This document shows, piece by piece, positions 1 to 8,375 of a stretch of 64,000 nt of DNA. The stretch is from Campylobacterota bacterium (lineage in GTDB: Bacteria; Babelota; Babeliae; Babelales; RVW-14): NCBI GenBank assembly GCA_020633995.1, contig JACKCO010000004.1, forward strand, positions 434,001-498,000, in the 5' to 3' direction. The translations under genes and the position numbers were made by a program. The first letter of the stretch is position 1. Every line of letters starts with the position of its first letter. Below the pieces are notes generated by a model. That model was not told where the DNA came from and did no database searches. It saw only the letters and a list, made by a program, of their open reading frames with translations.

Positions 1-71
1 GTTATACTCATCGCTATACTAGAGCGCGTAAATAACAGACACGTGCGCAGAGCAGAGAGAGTGAGAGTGTA

Positions 72-1292
72 ATGATAAAAAAAATAGTTTTTTCAATGGT
101 GCTAATCGGTATCATTACCGGTACCATGTACCTCATCTTCAAACCTGAAAAAGAAAAAAAAACATTATTCCATACGCAGCAACCGCAACGACGCAACCTT
201 GTTCAGTATGTAAACTCATCCGGCAACCTTGAGGCTAAAGACCACATCACCATTGGTCCACTCGTACCAGGTATTGTTCAAGAGCTTCTTGTAGATGACA
301 ACGACATCGTCAAAAAAGGTCAAGTACTGGCTATTATTGACAATGGAGTCGGCGATTCAGCCATGAACAAAGCAAAGGCTTTTCACGATCAAGCAATAGC
401 ACAACTTGAATACCAAAAAGCTTTTTACGAACGGCAAAAAGCACTTTACGAAGCTGGTCAACTCGCAAAAGATCAATTTGATAAATTTACACAGGATTAC
501 ACGGTCGCCCAGGCTCGTGTTCGAGAAGCGTTTTATGCCTACGAAGTAGAAAAAAAAACCTATGAAAATTTATTTATTAAATCACCCGACGACGGTACTG
601 TTATTGCACGAAAAGTTGACCTCGGGGAAGGTGTCACAGCAATTATTTCAACTACCGTACTCTTCAAGATAGCAACCAACCTTAAAAAAATGGAAGCCCG
701 AATCGACGTTGATGAAGCTGATATTGGCATGATACAAGAGGGCCAAGAGGCCATCTTTTCAGTTGATGCATTTCCCAAAGAAGTCTTTCATGCAAAAGTC
801 GTTCAAATCCAATATCAAGCAAAAATCGTTGAAAACGTTGTTACCTTTGCAACAAAACTCGATGTCGAAAATCCAGACCTTAAGCTCCGTCCTGGCATGA
901 CGACGAACGTTGATATTAAAGTTTCCGAGCAAACAAATGCGCTTACTATCCCCAACAAAACACTGCGCATCAACTATTTAACCCTCAAAGATATATGCAA
1001 AAAAGAGAATATAACGCTCAAAAAACATAAACATTATGTTGACCATTCAAAACAAATAACCCGCAGCAAAGTAGCCACCGAGCACAAAGACTTCGTCTGG
1101 CTTTTTAAAGAGCCAGAAAATACCATTGAGCAAGTTGAGGTTTTACTCGGCATTAATGATGGTCGTTACACACACGTTTTAAAGGGCCTAACTGAAAATG
1201 ACCACATTATAACACGCATTGACGAAACAAATAATAATGCAAACGTTGTGCTCGACAGAATATTTTCAAAGCCAGGCAGCATAGGCAGATAA
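72..1292 (+). CDS. HlyD/MacA-family periplasmic adaptor subunit
   Basis: This 406-residue protein is a membrane-fusion (adaptor) subunit. Such proteins link an inner-membrane transporter to an outer-membrane channel. One N-terminal membrane segment (about residues 5-22) anchors it. A barrel-sandwich half-motif follows at about 62-90 (GPLVPGIVQELLVDDNDIV), then a helical hairpin rich in A, K, E and Q (about 95-165), the second half-motif (DDGTVIARKVDLGEGV), and a beta-barrel region to about 290. The C-terminal third (about 295-406) carries a Lys/His-rich stretch, KKENITLKKHKHYVDH, that I do not recognise from the family. The ATG at 72 is 1 base off a GTG-rich stretch with no strong ribosome site. 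The stop is 1 base before the ATPase gene, so the two are co-transcribed with the permease after it: a MacA-(MacB ATPase)-(MacB permease) layout. The substrate cannot be told from sequence. Confidence 0.9.
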   Translation: MIKKIVFSMVLIGIITGTMYLIFKPEKEKKTLFHTQQPQRRNLVQYVNSSGNLEAKDHITIGPLVPGIVQELLVDDNDIVKKGQVLAIIDNGVGDSAMNKAKAFHDQAIAQLEYQKAFYERQKALYEAGQLAKDQFDKFTQDYTVAQARVREAFYAYEVEKKTYENLFIKSPDDGTVIARKVDLGEGVTAIISTTVLFKIATNLKKMEARIDVDEADIGMIQEGQEAIFSVDAFPKEVFHAKVVQIQYQAKIVENVVTFATKLDVENPDLKLRPGMTTNVDIKVSEQTNALTIPNKTLRINYLTLKDICKKENITLKKHKHYVDHSKQITRSKVATEHKDFVWLFKEPENTIEQVEVLLGINDGRYTHVLKGLTENDHIITRIDETNNNANVVLDRIFSKPGSIGR

Positions 1293-1293
1293 A

Positions 1294-2118
1294 ATGAAAC
1301 TGATCGAAGCAAAAAACCTGCACAAAATATTTACCATAGGCAATAACAAAATTCACGTGCTCAAAGGCGTGGACATCAACATTGAAAAAGGTGAATTTGT
1401 TGCAATTACGGGATACTCAGGCTCGGGCAAGTCAACACTTATGCACCTCCTTGGTTGCCTTGATAAGCCCACCGAAGGTGAATATTTACTTGAAGGCGAA
1501 AACATTATGAGTGCAACGCGCGATGAGCTTGCACACATAAGAAACAAAAAAATTGGTTTCGTTTTTCAAAAATTCCACCTACTGCCAAACTTAACAGCAT
1601 TAGACAACGTTGCCCTACCTGCGTTATATGCAAAAACGGGCGAGGTCAAGGCACGCGAAAAAGCGCGAGAAATATTAACCAACGTCGAACTAGCTGATCG
1701 CATGGACCATTTTCCCTACCAACTCTCAGGCGGGCAGCAGCAGCGCGTTGCTATTGCGCGTTCTTTGGTAAATGATCCGGCCATTATGTTTGCTGATGAA
1801 CCTACCGGAAACCTTGATACAGAAACTGGCGAAATAATTCTTGCAATGCTTGAGCTGCTCAATCAAAAAGGCATGACAATCATCATGGTAACGCACGAAC
1901 CATATATTGCACAAAAGGCCCATCGCATAGTGCATCTCAAAGATGGACAACTATCAGATGGTTCGCTTGAACATGAAAAAAATGAACAACGCAACAGTGC
2001 AGCCCAAAACCACATAAACAAAAAGCTCGTCCTTCAAGAAAAAATCAAAGACAAAGAAAGCAAGCAAGGCACAGATGCTCCAACAGACACCGACACAGAC
2101 AAGGGGGGAAAACAGTGA
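1294..2118 (+). CDS. ABC transporter ATP-binding protein, MacB/LolD type
   Basis: This is the nucleotide-binding subunit of the export system. Walker A is GYSGSGKST (40-48), the Q-loop Gln is near 92, the signature LSGGQ is at 144-148 and is followed by QQRVAIARSL, Walker B is IMFADEP (164-170) and the switch His is near 201. These match the MacB/LolD/FtsE branch. In E. coli MacB the ATPase and permease are fused; here they are separate genes. After the core (about 220 residues) comes a 50-residue hydrophilic tail rich in K, E, D and T, ending TDAPTDTDTDKGGKQ, which typical members lack. The ATG follows the adaptor stop by 1 base, and the TGA stop overlaps the next gene's GTG start (GTGA), so translation is probably coupled. 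Confidence 0.93.
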   Translation: MKLIEAKNLHKIFTIGNNKIHVLKGVDINIEKGEFVAITGYSGSGKSTLMHLLGCLDKPTEGEYLLEGENIMSATRDELAHIRNKKIGFVFQKFHLLPNLTALDNVALPALYAKTGEVKAREKAREILTNVELADRMDHFPYQLSGGQQQRVAIARSLVNDPAIMFADEPTGNLDTETGEIILAMLELLNQKGMTIIMVTHEPYIAQKAHRIVHLKDGQLSDGSLEHEKNEQRNSAAQNHINKKLVLQEKIKDKESKQGTDAPTDTDTDKGGKQ

Positions 2119-3326
2119 ACATCAACATGCTGGTCACTACAGCGCTACGCTCTCTTGGTCAGCATAAAACCCGCGCACTCCTTACCACGCTCGGCATCAT
2201 CATTGGTGTCGTCTCCATCATTGCCGTTATGGCAATCGGTCATGGCGCAAAATATCAAGTCACCAAAGAAATTCAAAAACTTGGCCCCAACTTTATCATT
2301 GTCTTGGCAACAACGCCCAAAAATATGGCTCAACGAGGTGGCATAAGCTTGAACCTAAAAGATTCTGACTTTGATGCAATACGAGACGAGTGTGACGCAA
2401 TCTTTCAAATGTCACGCGGGCTTCAAACTAATGAAACTGTTGTCTTTGAAGGACAAAATTGGCAAACCATGATCACTGGCGTCGATGCCAACTATTTTGA
2501 CATTCGAAACTGGAAGCTTACCAAGGGTGAATATTTTACTGAGCAAGACCTGCGCAGCGCAACCAAAGTTGCGCTGCTAGGCAAAACCGTCGCGAAAGAA
2601 TTGTTTGGCAACACCAATCCCATTGGCCATGTCATTCGCATAAAAAAACTTCCATTCAAAGTTATTGGCGTTCTTGAAGAAATGGGTAAAACACCAGACG
2701 GACGAGATCAAGATGATATGGTCTATGCACCAACTACAACCATTCAACGCAAAGTGATTGGGACAAAAAATTATGCCGCCTTGATCATGAATGCCACCAG
2801 CAAAGACCTCGTTAAAGTTGCAAGCAACCAAGTGCGTGCTGTCCTACGCCAACAACACCGCCTCAAACCACAGGACGACGATGATTTCACGCTGTTTACT
2901 CAAAATGACATTGCCCAGGCAGCAGATGCAGCGACTGCGGTGCTTAACGTCTTACTCCTCATTATCGCTGCAATTTCACTCGTTGTTGGTGGTATTGGCA
3001 TTATGAATATTATGCTCGTCTCTGTCACCGAGCGAACACGAGAAATTGGCATCCGCATGGCTCTGGGCGCTACGACCCAAAACATACTGACCCAATTTTT
3101 ACTTGAGTCAATGGTCATCTGTTTAATAGGCGGTCTGCTCGGCCTGATGCTTGGCGTAAGCGCAGCAAGCATCATTGGTCTTGTTCTCGGCTGGCCAATT
3201 TTTGTCTCCACAACATCTGTTGGGTTGTCTGTTTGTTCGTCAGTCATGGTCGGCATCTTTTTTGGATACTATCCTGCCTACAAAGCATCGCAACTCAACC
3301 CCGTTGATGCATTATTAGAACGTTAA
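2115..3326 (+). CDS. ABC transporter permease, MacB/FtsX type
   Basis: This 403-residue inner-membrane protein has the MacB/FtsX layout. One membrane helix lies near the N terminus (about 22-42, LGIIIGVVSIIAVMAIG). A large periplasmic domain follows (about 45-270). Three C-terminal helices complete it, with the family motif NIMLVSVTERTREIGIRMAL just after the second helix and the ending PAYKASQLNPVDALLER. MacB-type proteins transmit ATPase motion to the adaptor and do not move substrate through the membrane themselves. The start is GTG at 2115, preceded by AAGGGGGG and overlapping the ATPase stop by 4 bases. It is the last gene of the three-gene operon; 97 bases separate it from the next gene. 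Substrate could be a lipoprotein, peptide or macrolide-like compound. Confidence 0.92.
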   Translation: MNINMLVTTALRSLGQHKTRALLTTLGIIIGVVSIIAVMAIGHGAKYQVTKEIQKLGPNFIIVLATTPKNMAQRGGISLNLKDSDFDAIRDECDAIFQMSRGLQTNETVVFEGQNWQTMITGVDANYFDIRNWKLTKGEYFTEQDLRSATKVALLGKTVAKELFGNTNPIGHVIRIKKLPFKVIGVLEEMGKTPDGRDQDDMVYAPTTTIQRKVIGTKNYAALIMNATSKDLVKVASNQVRAVLRQQHRLKPQDDDDFTLFTQNDIAQAADAATAVLNVLLLIIAAISLVVGGIGIMNIMLVSVTERTREIGIRMALGATTQNILTQFLLESMVICLIGGLLGLMLGVSAASIIGLVLGWPIFVSTTSVGLSVCSSVMVGIFFGYYPAYKASQLNPVDALLER

Positions 3327-3423
3327 AAATGAAAGTATTGTTGAAGTATAACGTGTACTACATGCACCATTTTTCTACAGCCACTAATATTTTTTTAACC
3401 ACAAAACCTCCGAAAGGGTTTTC

Positions 3424-4314
3424 ATGGACACACACAACAAAAACATAACGTGTGTGCTTGCACTGCTGGGCACATTATCGCTTACCGCAGTCAATGCAGC
3501 ATCCACTAATGCTGACAAGTGGCTGAATCGCGCTGAAGCAGCAACTGCTGGCGCAAAAGGCCTGACAAGCATGATGCACACATACGTCTCTCACGATGAC
3601 AAGTCGGAAAAATGCTGTCTTGCAACAAGCACCGCAAATGACAGCATGCACCTAGCAAATACCATACTGGCCATAGCCGGTGAGCGAGAAAACATTAAAG
3701 GTTGTTGGCGCAAAATACTCGGCAGCTTGTACGATGCATACTCTCTTTCAAACAACCTTATGCGCCTGGTAGAAATATATGGCAATGAAGAAGAGCTCTC
3801 CGACGAACAAGAACAAGAAGCAACATCACCAGGCATTGAACCAAACCCAAGCCCTGCACCAGAAGGTGCTTCACCCACAGATACCACAACAACTACCGAA
3901 GCGGTAGAACAACCATCAGCTCAACCAGAAGCAAATACTACCCCAGACCAAGCTCAACCCACACAAGAAGATATTCAAAAAATTGTTAAGATGCTTGATC
4001 TGTCAGAATTTCCAGATCTTTCTAAAGTAACCTACGATGACTTAGTCGGCTATCTCGAACGTAATGACCAAGAAAAACAACACAAGTATGTTTATGCAGC
4101 CTTTGAAGCAGCTGCGGCAGTTATCGCCTCACAAGCACACGGCGATATCAACGCACACGTACGCAATCTTGCAAACGATTTTGAAAATCTAGCACGCCTG
4201 CGTTCAAACAAAATCAGATTCTTAGATAAACCCAATGCACGCCAAACAATTAACATGCTTACCCTGGCCAATGGCCTACTCATTCTTTATGACTTACAAC
4301 AAGCACTGAAATAA
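3424..4314 (+). CDS. secreted orphan protein, member of a local paralogous family
   Basis: This 296-residue protein has a signal peptide (about 1-23, ending VNAAS) and no domain I recognise. Its C-terminal part (about 215-296) matches the end of the helical domain shared with the genes at 5345, 7534, 8376, 13279, 15522 and 35394: a basic turn, then a Leu/Ala helix (NMLTLANGLLILYDL here) like LALAANAVVLLADQA in the gene at 15522. The middle (about 125-185) is a low-complexity spacer of Pro, Thr, Glu and Gln. The start has AAAGGG 5 bases upstream. A strong terminator follows. It is the first member of the cluster. Family membership rests on motif similarity by eye; function is unknown. Confidence 0.8.
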   Translation: MDTHNKNITCVLALLGTLSLTAVNAASTNADKWLNRAEAATAGAKGLTSMMHTYVSHDDKSEKCCLATSTANDSMHLANTILAIAGERENIKGCWRKILGSLYDAYSLSNNLMRLVEIYGNEEELSDEQEQEATSPGIEPNPSPAPEGASPTDTTTTTEAVEQPSAQPEANTTPDQAQPTQEDIQKIVKMLDLSEFPDLSKVTYDDLVGYLERNDQEKQHKYVYAAFEAAAAVIASQAHGDINAHVRNLANDFENLARLRSNKIRFLDKPNARQTINMLTLANGLLILYDLQQALK

Positions 4315-4321
4315 GCATAAC

Positions 4322-4369
4322 AAACAAAGACGAGGGCTACCGTTATCATAGTAGCCCTCGTCTTTGTTT
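4322..4369. terminator. strong hairpin terminator, probably bidirectional
   Basis: A perfect 19-base-pair inverted repeat (4322-4340 with 4351-4369) has a 10-base loop. The stem core is GACGAGGGCTAC, flanked by A- and T-rich arms. It sits between the plus-strand gene ending at 4314 and the minus-strand gene ending at 4443, so it can serve both. Confidence 0.85.
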
Positions 4370-4442
4370 AGCAATACAAGCTCTTATGCTAACTCACTCA
4401 CGGTCCCGAATTCCGAGCAGGAATCAAGAAGTTGTAAGTTCA

Positions 4443-4853
4443 TTACACACGATCTTTAATAACATTCTCTTTCAAAAACTCAAATGTAGAACATAGGTGA
4501 GGGTAAAACTTTTTTATTTTCCCATAAATCTCTACCGCCAAATCTTCATCATAAGTATGTGATGTTTGATTGCGCGCATTGGCCATCTCAAGCCACAACG
4601 CCTCATCCTTAAGCCAGCCAAGGGCATATGCTTCTTGCATAACCTGACGAGGACTCTTGGCAACCACCTGCTCATCTCTTAAAAGTTTTTGCAAGACCTT
4701 CCAGAATAATTCTATACTAAACTCAAAGCGCTGAACTGTTCCATCAATCGCAATGGGATTATCATCAACCGACTCAGCCAATGCCTCCCCCAATCTCTTT
4801 AGTGCCTGTTCCAAGCTCTCAACACTATCTCGCCGCCTCGCTTGTTCAGTCAT
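4443..4853 (-). CDS. HepT/HI0074-like HEPN protein, probable toxin of a toxin-antitoxin pair
   Basis: This 136-residue helical protein matches the HI0074/HepT family (nucleotidyltransferase substrate-binding, HEPN superfamily). The RX4HXY motif is intact as RNQTSHTY (R94, H99, Y101 from the chosen start). In studied HepT toxins this is the RNase active site, and the Tyr is AMPylated by the partner. RFEFSIELFWKVL and KSPRQVMQEAYALGW are typical family segments. The ATG at 4853 is preferred because AAAGGA lies 6 bases upstream; an in-frame ATG at 4868 has no such site. It overlaps the upstream nucleotidyltransferase gene by 8 bases. Family assignment is firm; toxin activity is inferred from the intact motif and the partner. 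Confidence 0.88.
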   Translation of the reverse strand: MTEQARRRDSVESLEQALKRLGEALAESVDDNPIAIDGTVQRFEFSIELFWKVLQKLLRDEQVVAKSPRQVMQEAYALGWLKDEALWLEMANARNQTSHTYDEDLAVEIYGKIKKFYPHLCSTFEFLKENVIKDRV

Positions 4854-5154
4854 GGCTATTCCTTTCATACAAGATCTTTTTTTCTTCTAGAATATTTTTT
4901 TTAAGTTTTTTACTACTTAAGGCATCAAGACGAAGACAATCTATTTTTAATAGTGTATCTGCCTGCTCAATAATTTTAACAACTTCGAGCCAATCATACT
5001 CATTTGCCTGAGGGCAAACAATGGCCAAATCTATATCCGAATGCTCATCACTCACACCGCGCGCACGAGAACCAAACAAATATATCGCATCAACAAACGG
5101 CAATTGCGTAAGCTTTTTAAAAAATGAATAAGATGTAACAGACTCTTTTTCCAT
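4846..5154 (-). CDS. MntA-like minimal nucleotidyltransferase, probable antitoxin
   Basis: This 102-residue protein is a minimal nucleotidyltransferase (MNT). The GSX10DXD motif is complete: GSRARG at 28-33 and the metal-binding pair D40 and D42 in SDIDLAI. In characterised pairs this enzyme AMPylates the HepT toxin and so silences it. The ATG at 5154 has GGAG 7 bases upstream; a start at 5187 would add 11 residues without a better site. The gene order (MNT first, HEPN second, overlapping) is the usual one. The pair lies between two members of the secreted-paralogue family, on the opposite strand from them, as an inserted cassette would. No promoter was pinned down upstream. Confidence 0.88.
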   Translation of the reverse strand: MEKESVTSYSFFKKLTQLPFVDAIYLFGSRARGVSDEHSDIDLAIVCPQANEYDWLEVVKIIEQADTLLKIDCLRLDALSSKKLKKNILEEKKILYERNSHD

Positions 5155-5265
5155 TTTATGCTCCAACTTAAAGGCTAAAGTTAACATTTTTTAATTCTAC
5201 CTCACGACAAGCAGAAACACAAAAAAAGCCCCATCTGCTCAAAACCACCATTATAGACAGATCAT

Positions 5266-5294
5266 TTGAATTTTACCCCCTACAGTGGTACAAT
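5266..5294 (+). promoter_or_regulatory. sigma70-like promoter upstream of the gene at 5345
   Basis: TTGAAT (5266-5271), a 17-base spacer and TACAAT (5289-5294) lie 50 bases before the start codon of the 725-residue secreted protein. Both hexamers match the consensus in 5 of 6 positions. It presumably drives the genes at 5345 and 7534. Confidence 0.6.
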
Positions 5295-5344
5295 GCCCTC
5301 ACTTTCAGTAAGTATGAATACGTCTCTACATCAAAGGGCTTTGT

Positions 5345-7522
5345 ATGAATTTTTTTTCCAAAGCAACGATCTATTACCTTGTAAGCACGATTTTGCTGGC
5401 ACACACCAGCGCCAACGCTAACACTGGCGTACGCGCAGCGTATGGCCTAAGCGCTGCGGCAAGCTGTGCAAGCGAACTGTACTACCAGCACAACATGGAT
5501 AAAAAAAATCCGTTTGGCCGAAACACCATCTATGCAAAAATCACGGCAGACACATGTGCACTTCTGACCGATATCAGCGCTCTGCTTAAAGCATATGTTG
5601 ATGACAACGCAGGCAAAAACATTATGACACTGCGTCGTACCGTCTACCTACTCTACGATGCTAAAAATTTATTTGCCGACTTACTCACCATCGATGTCGA
5701 CGACCTTGACCCAGACCTCATGCCTGAGGATACACGACGCTCAATGCTTGATGGCAAGAAACTGCTTGAACAACTCACCGTCTATGCTTTCCCACCACTA
5801 CGCGCGAGTCTTCAACTAGCAGATGCCCACACTGCAAACAAAAACGCCTGTACCATTTTGCAAAACTTTGAGTCAGTCACTCGACTGCTCCCACTCTTTT
5901 TGCAAAGCAAATATTACTCGCAAGACCGCAAACGCCTCATGCTCTTTTTATTTTTAGAATGCGTTAATCTGCTCTGGGATGTTGCCCGCATCATACAGCA
6001 AGAGCCACCACGCCCACCGCAACTCACCCTGTCAACGCTGCAGCAAAAAGTTCTTGATGACCTGTACAAAGACGCATCCCATAAAGATCAACTCAAAAAG
6101 CATGCGTCGCTTGACGCAGATTTGCCAACAAAGCTAGAAACACTCGCAGACAACTTTGATCTCATCAAACAAATCAGAGCTGCGGCAACCGATGAGCACA
6201 CCATTGAAGCGAAAATAACTAATGCTGATCAGCAAGCACTTACCAAAGCGCTCAAAGCAAACACACTCTTTGACAAAAACCAAGAAACACTTGCTCAACA
6301 CAAAACACATCTGGAATACATCCAAAAGTCACCGCTCTTTAAAGACTTTCTGAAAAATAATGTTGACCAAGATGAAGAAAAATTTACAGAAGAACTTGCA
6401 AATCTTATTGACCCAGATCAAGCAGACATCGATGCTCTCAAAACTGCAGCAAACAGTCTCAAAGATGATCTTGAACCTCTTCAGGATGCTGCCACAGCAA
6501 TCAATGCACACGCAGACCTTGCAGCTACACTCAATACAATTAAGACTGCACTCGAAGATACTGGTGGTAGCGATGGGGGTGGAGACTCAGATGATGATGA
6601 TGGCAGCGACACTGAGCATAGACCTCTCAATGAAAGGCTGCTTGATTATCAACGCTGGAAAGCTGAAGTAGAAAACAAGCAAAGAACTGGCCAACCCCTT
6701 AAAGCAACAGACGTACTTGATTTACACTTTGCTACTCAAGCAACACGGCAAGGTCTTGATGAATCTGCAGTTAAAAAACTTGAAGAACAATATTTCAATA
6801 CATGGCTAAGTACACTCTCGAAAATTAACAATGTACAACAATCACCTGACGCAGAAAAAGAAGCGATTGAAACCCTTCCTGTACCAGTACAAGCTGTCGC
6901 CGCTGCAGAACGATTTATAGACGCACCAAGCAACGCAAGCAAAGAAGATGAAACCGCTCGATATCAATACTACAAGAGCAAGATGGGTGAAAATAAAGTT
7001 GCCGTTGTTGACACAATAACAAAGCGTTTAAAATATCTTATCTCCAAAACCCCAAGCCACAAGCGAACTGCAACTCGAAAACTGTGGGTCGAAAAACTAG
7101 CAGAACTCAAAACTAAACTCAATGATAACTCTGCAGATGATCAAACAGTCGCAGATCTGGTCTATGATGCATTGGTCAGCTTAATGCAGCCACTTCTCCG
7201 TACTGGCGGCTTTTTGGGAGGGGGGTGGTTCACTGGTGGAAACAACATTTTCGAGGAAGAAATTGAACTAGCAAGACTTATCCCAGAAAGTAAGCTACAG
7301 AAAAAAATAACCGACCTTCTTTTTCGTCTCTATACAGGGCAAGGATCAAAAACGGGCTATGCAAGTATCAACACCAATACCAGCAAGGTCGACCAACTCA
7401 TCGATCTTGTTCCCAACTCCAGGGCAAAAGACAGTGATACTAAAACACAGCGCGCAGCAGTCCAAGAAGCCTGGAACAACATAAAAGCTGGCAAAAATCC
7501 TGATGGTACAGACAGAACATAA
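5345..7522 (+). CDS. large secreted helical protein, local paralogous family
   Basis: This 725-residue protein has a signal peptide (about 1-27, TILLAHTSANANT). The family's helical domain follows (about 28-225), with ADTCALLTDISALLKAY, an aromatic-Pro element YAFPPLRASLQLAD and the closing helix LFLFLECVNLLWDVARI. The rest is mostly predicted helix rich in D, K, A and L, broken by a Gly/Asp linker at about 406-422 (GGSDGGGDSDDDDGSD) and a Gly/Trp patch GGFLGGGWFTGG near 620. AAAGGG lies 6 bases before the ATG. The opening MNFFSK resembles MDFFSP of the gene at 15522. The next gene starts 11 bases after the stop, so the two are probably one transcript. I do not recognise a function; the design suggests an exported or surface effector-like protein. 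Confidence 0.85.
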   Translation: MNFFSKATIYYLVSTILLAHTSANANTGVRAAYGLSAAASCASELYYQHNMDKKNPFGRNTIYAKITADTCALLTDISALLKAYVDDNAGKNIMTLRRTVYLLYDAKNLFADLLTIDVDDLDPDLMPEDTRRSMLDGKKLLEQLTVYAFPPLRASLQLADAHTANKNACTILQNFESVTRLLPLFLQSKYYSQDRKRLMLFLFLECVNLLWDVARIIQQEPPRPPQLTLSTLQQKVLDDLYKDASHKDQLKKHASLDADLPTKLETLADNFDLIKQIRAAATDEHTIEAKITNADQQALTKALKANTLFDKNQETLAQHKTHLEYIQKSPLFKDFLKNNVDQDEEKFTEELANLIDPDQADIDALKTAANSLKDDLEPLQDAATAINAHADLAATLNTIKTALEDTGGSDGGGDSDDDDGSDTEHRPLNERLLDYQRWKAEVENKQRTGQPLKATDVLDLHFATQATRQGLDESAVKKLEEQYFNTWLSTLSKINNVQQSPDAEKEAIETLPVPVQAVAAAERFIDAPSNASKEDETARYQYYKSKMGENKVAVVDTITKRLKYLISKTPSHKRTATRKLWVEKLAELKTKLNDNSADDQTVADLVYDALVSLMQPLLRTGGFLGGGWFTGGNNIFEEEIELARLIPESKLQKKITDLLFRLYTGQGSKTGYASINTNTSKVDQLIDLVPNSRAKDSDTKTQRAAVQEAWNNIKAGKNPDGTDRT

Positions 7523-7533
7523 CACCACGCACC

Positions 7534-8220
7534 ATGAACAAAAAAATACTACTGCTTATACTTTTGCTCATCATACCTACCTCTGCATCGCCATGGCTGG
7601 AGCACATTAACGCAACGCTGGCCACTGCGCGTACACTCTCCCACACGCTGACGGCTCAACAGCAACTCAGCCAAGCGAAAACAGCCACACCCGAGCAACT
7701 GGCAAGCTGTGAGGTAGCAAGCGTCTTACTCACCCTTGCCCATGACCTGACAACACTTGTCAGCACGTGCGCAAGTGATGGCATTGTTGAAAATGGTTAT
7801 GACGCAGCAACGCAACTCGCGCTCATGCTGAGCAACATTGGCACTGCTGCTAGCAGCCTTGACCGTGCGCTTGACCTACAACTTATGCCTGATGAGGACA
7901 AAGACTGCCTTGAACCAAGTGCTTTGCGCACAACATTAACAGACGATGCGCTGGCGCAAACAACATATTTATACCTTGCACCAACTATTGAACTGGTCAG
8001 TACGCTGGCCCATCTGTACACGCACACAACAAGTCTTAACGCTGCGCAACAAAAGGCAGTTCGTCAATGCGCTCGCGCATGCGCCCTGCTCTGCAGGCTT
8101 GTGCAAACTATGCTCATTCAATCACCATATTCAAAAGAGAAAGGCATATGCTTAGTACTCGTACTATGTCAGTGCATGCGTGTTGCCTACACCGCAAGTC
8201 AAACACTTGAGGTTACGTAA
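7534..8220 (+). CDS. short secreted protein, local paralogous family
   Basis: This 228-residue protein is essentially a signal peptide (about 1-18, LLILLLIIPTSA) plus the shared helical domain, with no C-terminal extension. Family elements are present in order: LTLAHDLTTLVSTCA, a linker, YLYLAPTIELVSTL, and a closing helix ICLVLVLCQCMRVAYTA. It is unusually rich in Cys for the group. It follows the 725-residue gene by 11 bases and has no clear ribosome site of its own, so it probably depends on that transcript and on coupling. It may represent the minimal version of the family domain. Confidence 0.78.
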   Translation: MNKKILLLILLLIIPTSASPWLEHINATLATARTLSHTLTAQQQLSQAKTATPEQLASCEVASVLLTLAHDLTTLVSTCASDGIVENGYDAATQLALMLSNIGTAASSLDRALDLQLMPDEDKDCLEPSALRTTLTDDALAQTTYLYLAPTIELVSTLAHLYTHTTSLNAAQQKAVRQCARACALLCRLVQTMLIQSPYSKEKGICLVLVLCQCMRVAYTASQTLEVT

Positions 8221-8268
8221 AAACCAAATCCACAAAAACATTAAAAAAGTATCTAAACTGTACAAAAA

Positions 8269-8297
8269 TTGAACTGGAAAAAAAACCCTGTTAAACT
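8269..8297 (+). promoter_or_regulatory. sigma70-like promoter upstream of the gene at 8376
   Basis: TTGAAC (8269-8274), a 17-base spacer and TAAACT (8292-8297) lie about 80 bases before the ATG of the 1580-residue protein. No terminator was seen between 8220 and here, so read-through from the upstream pair is also possible. Confidence 0.45.
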
Positions 8298-8375
8298 TTC
8301 ATGGTCTTGCACAAAAAATGTACAAAAAGAAAAAATAACACCCCCAATTGACCTCGTAAAACAAAGGATTTAACT

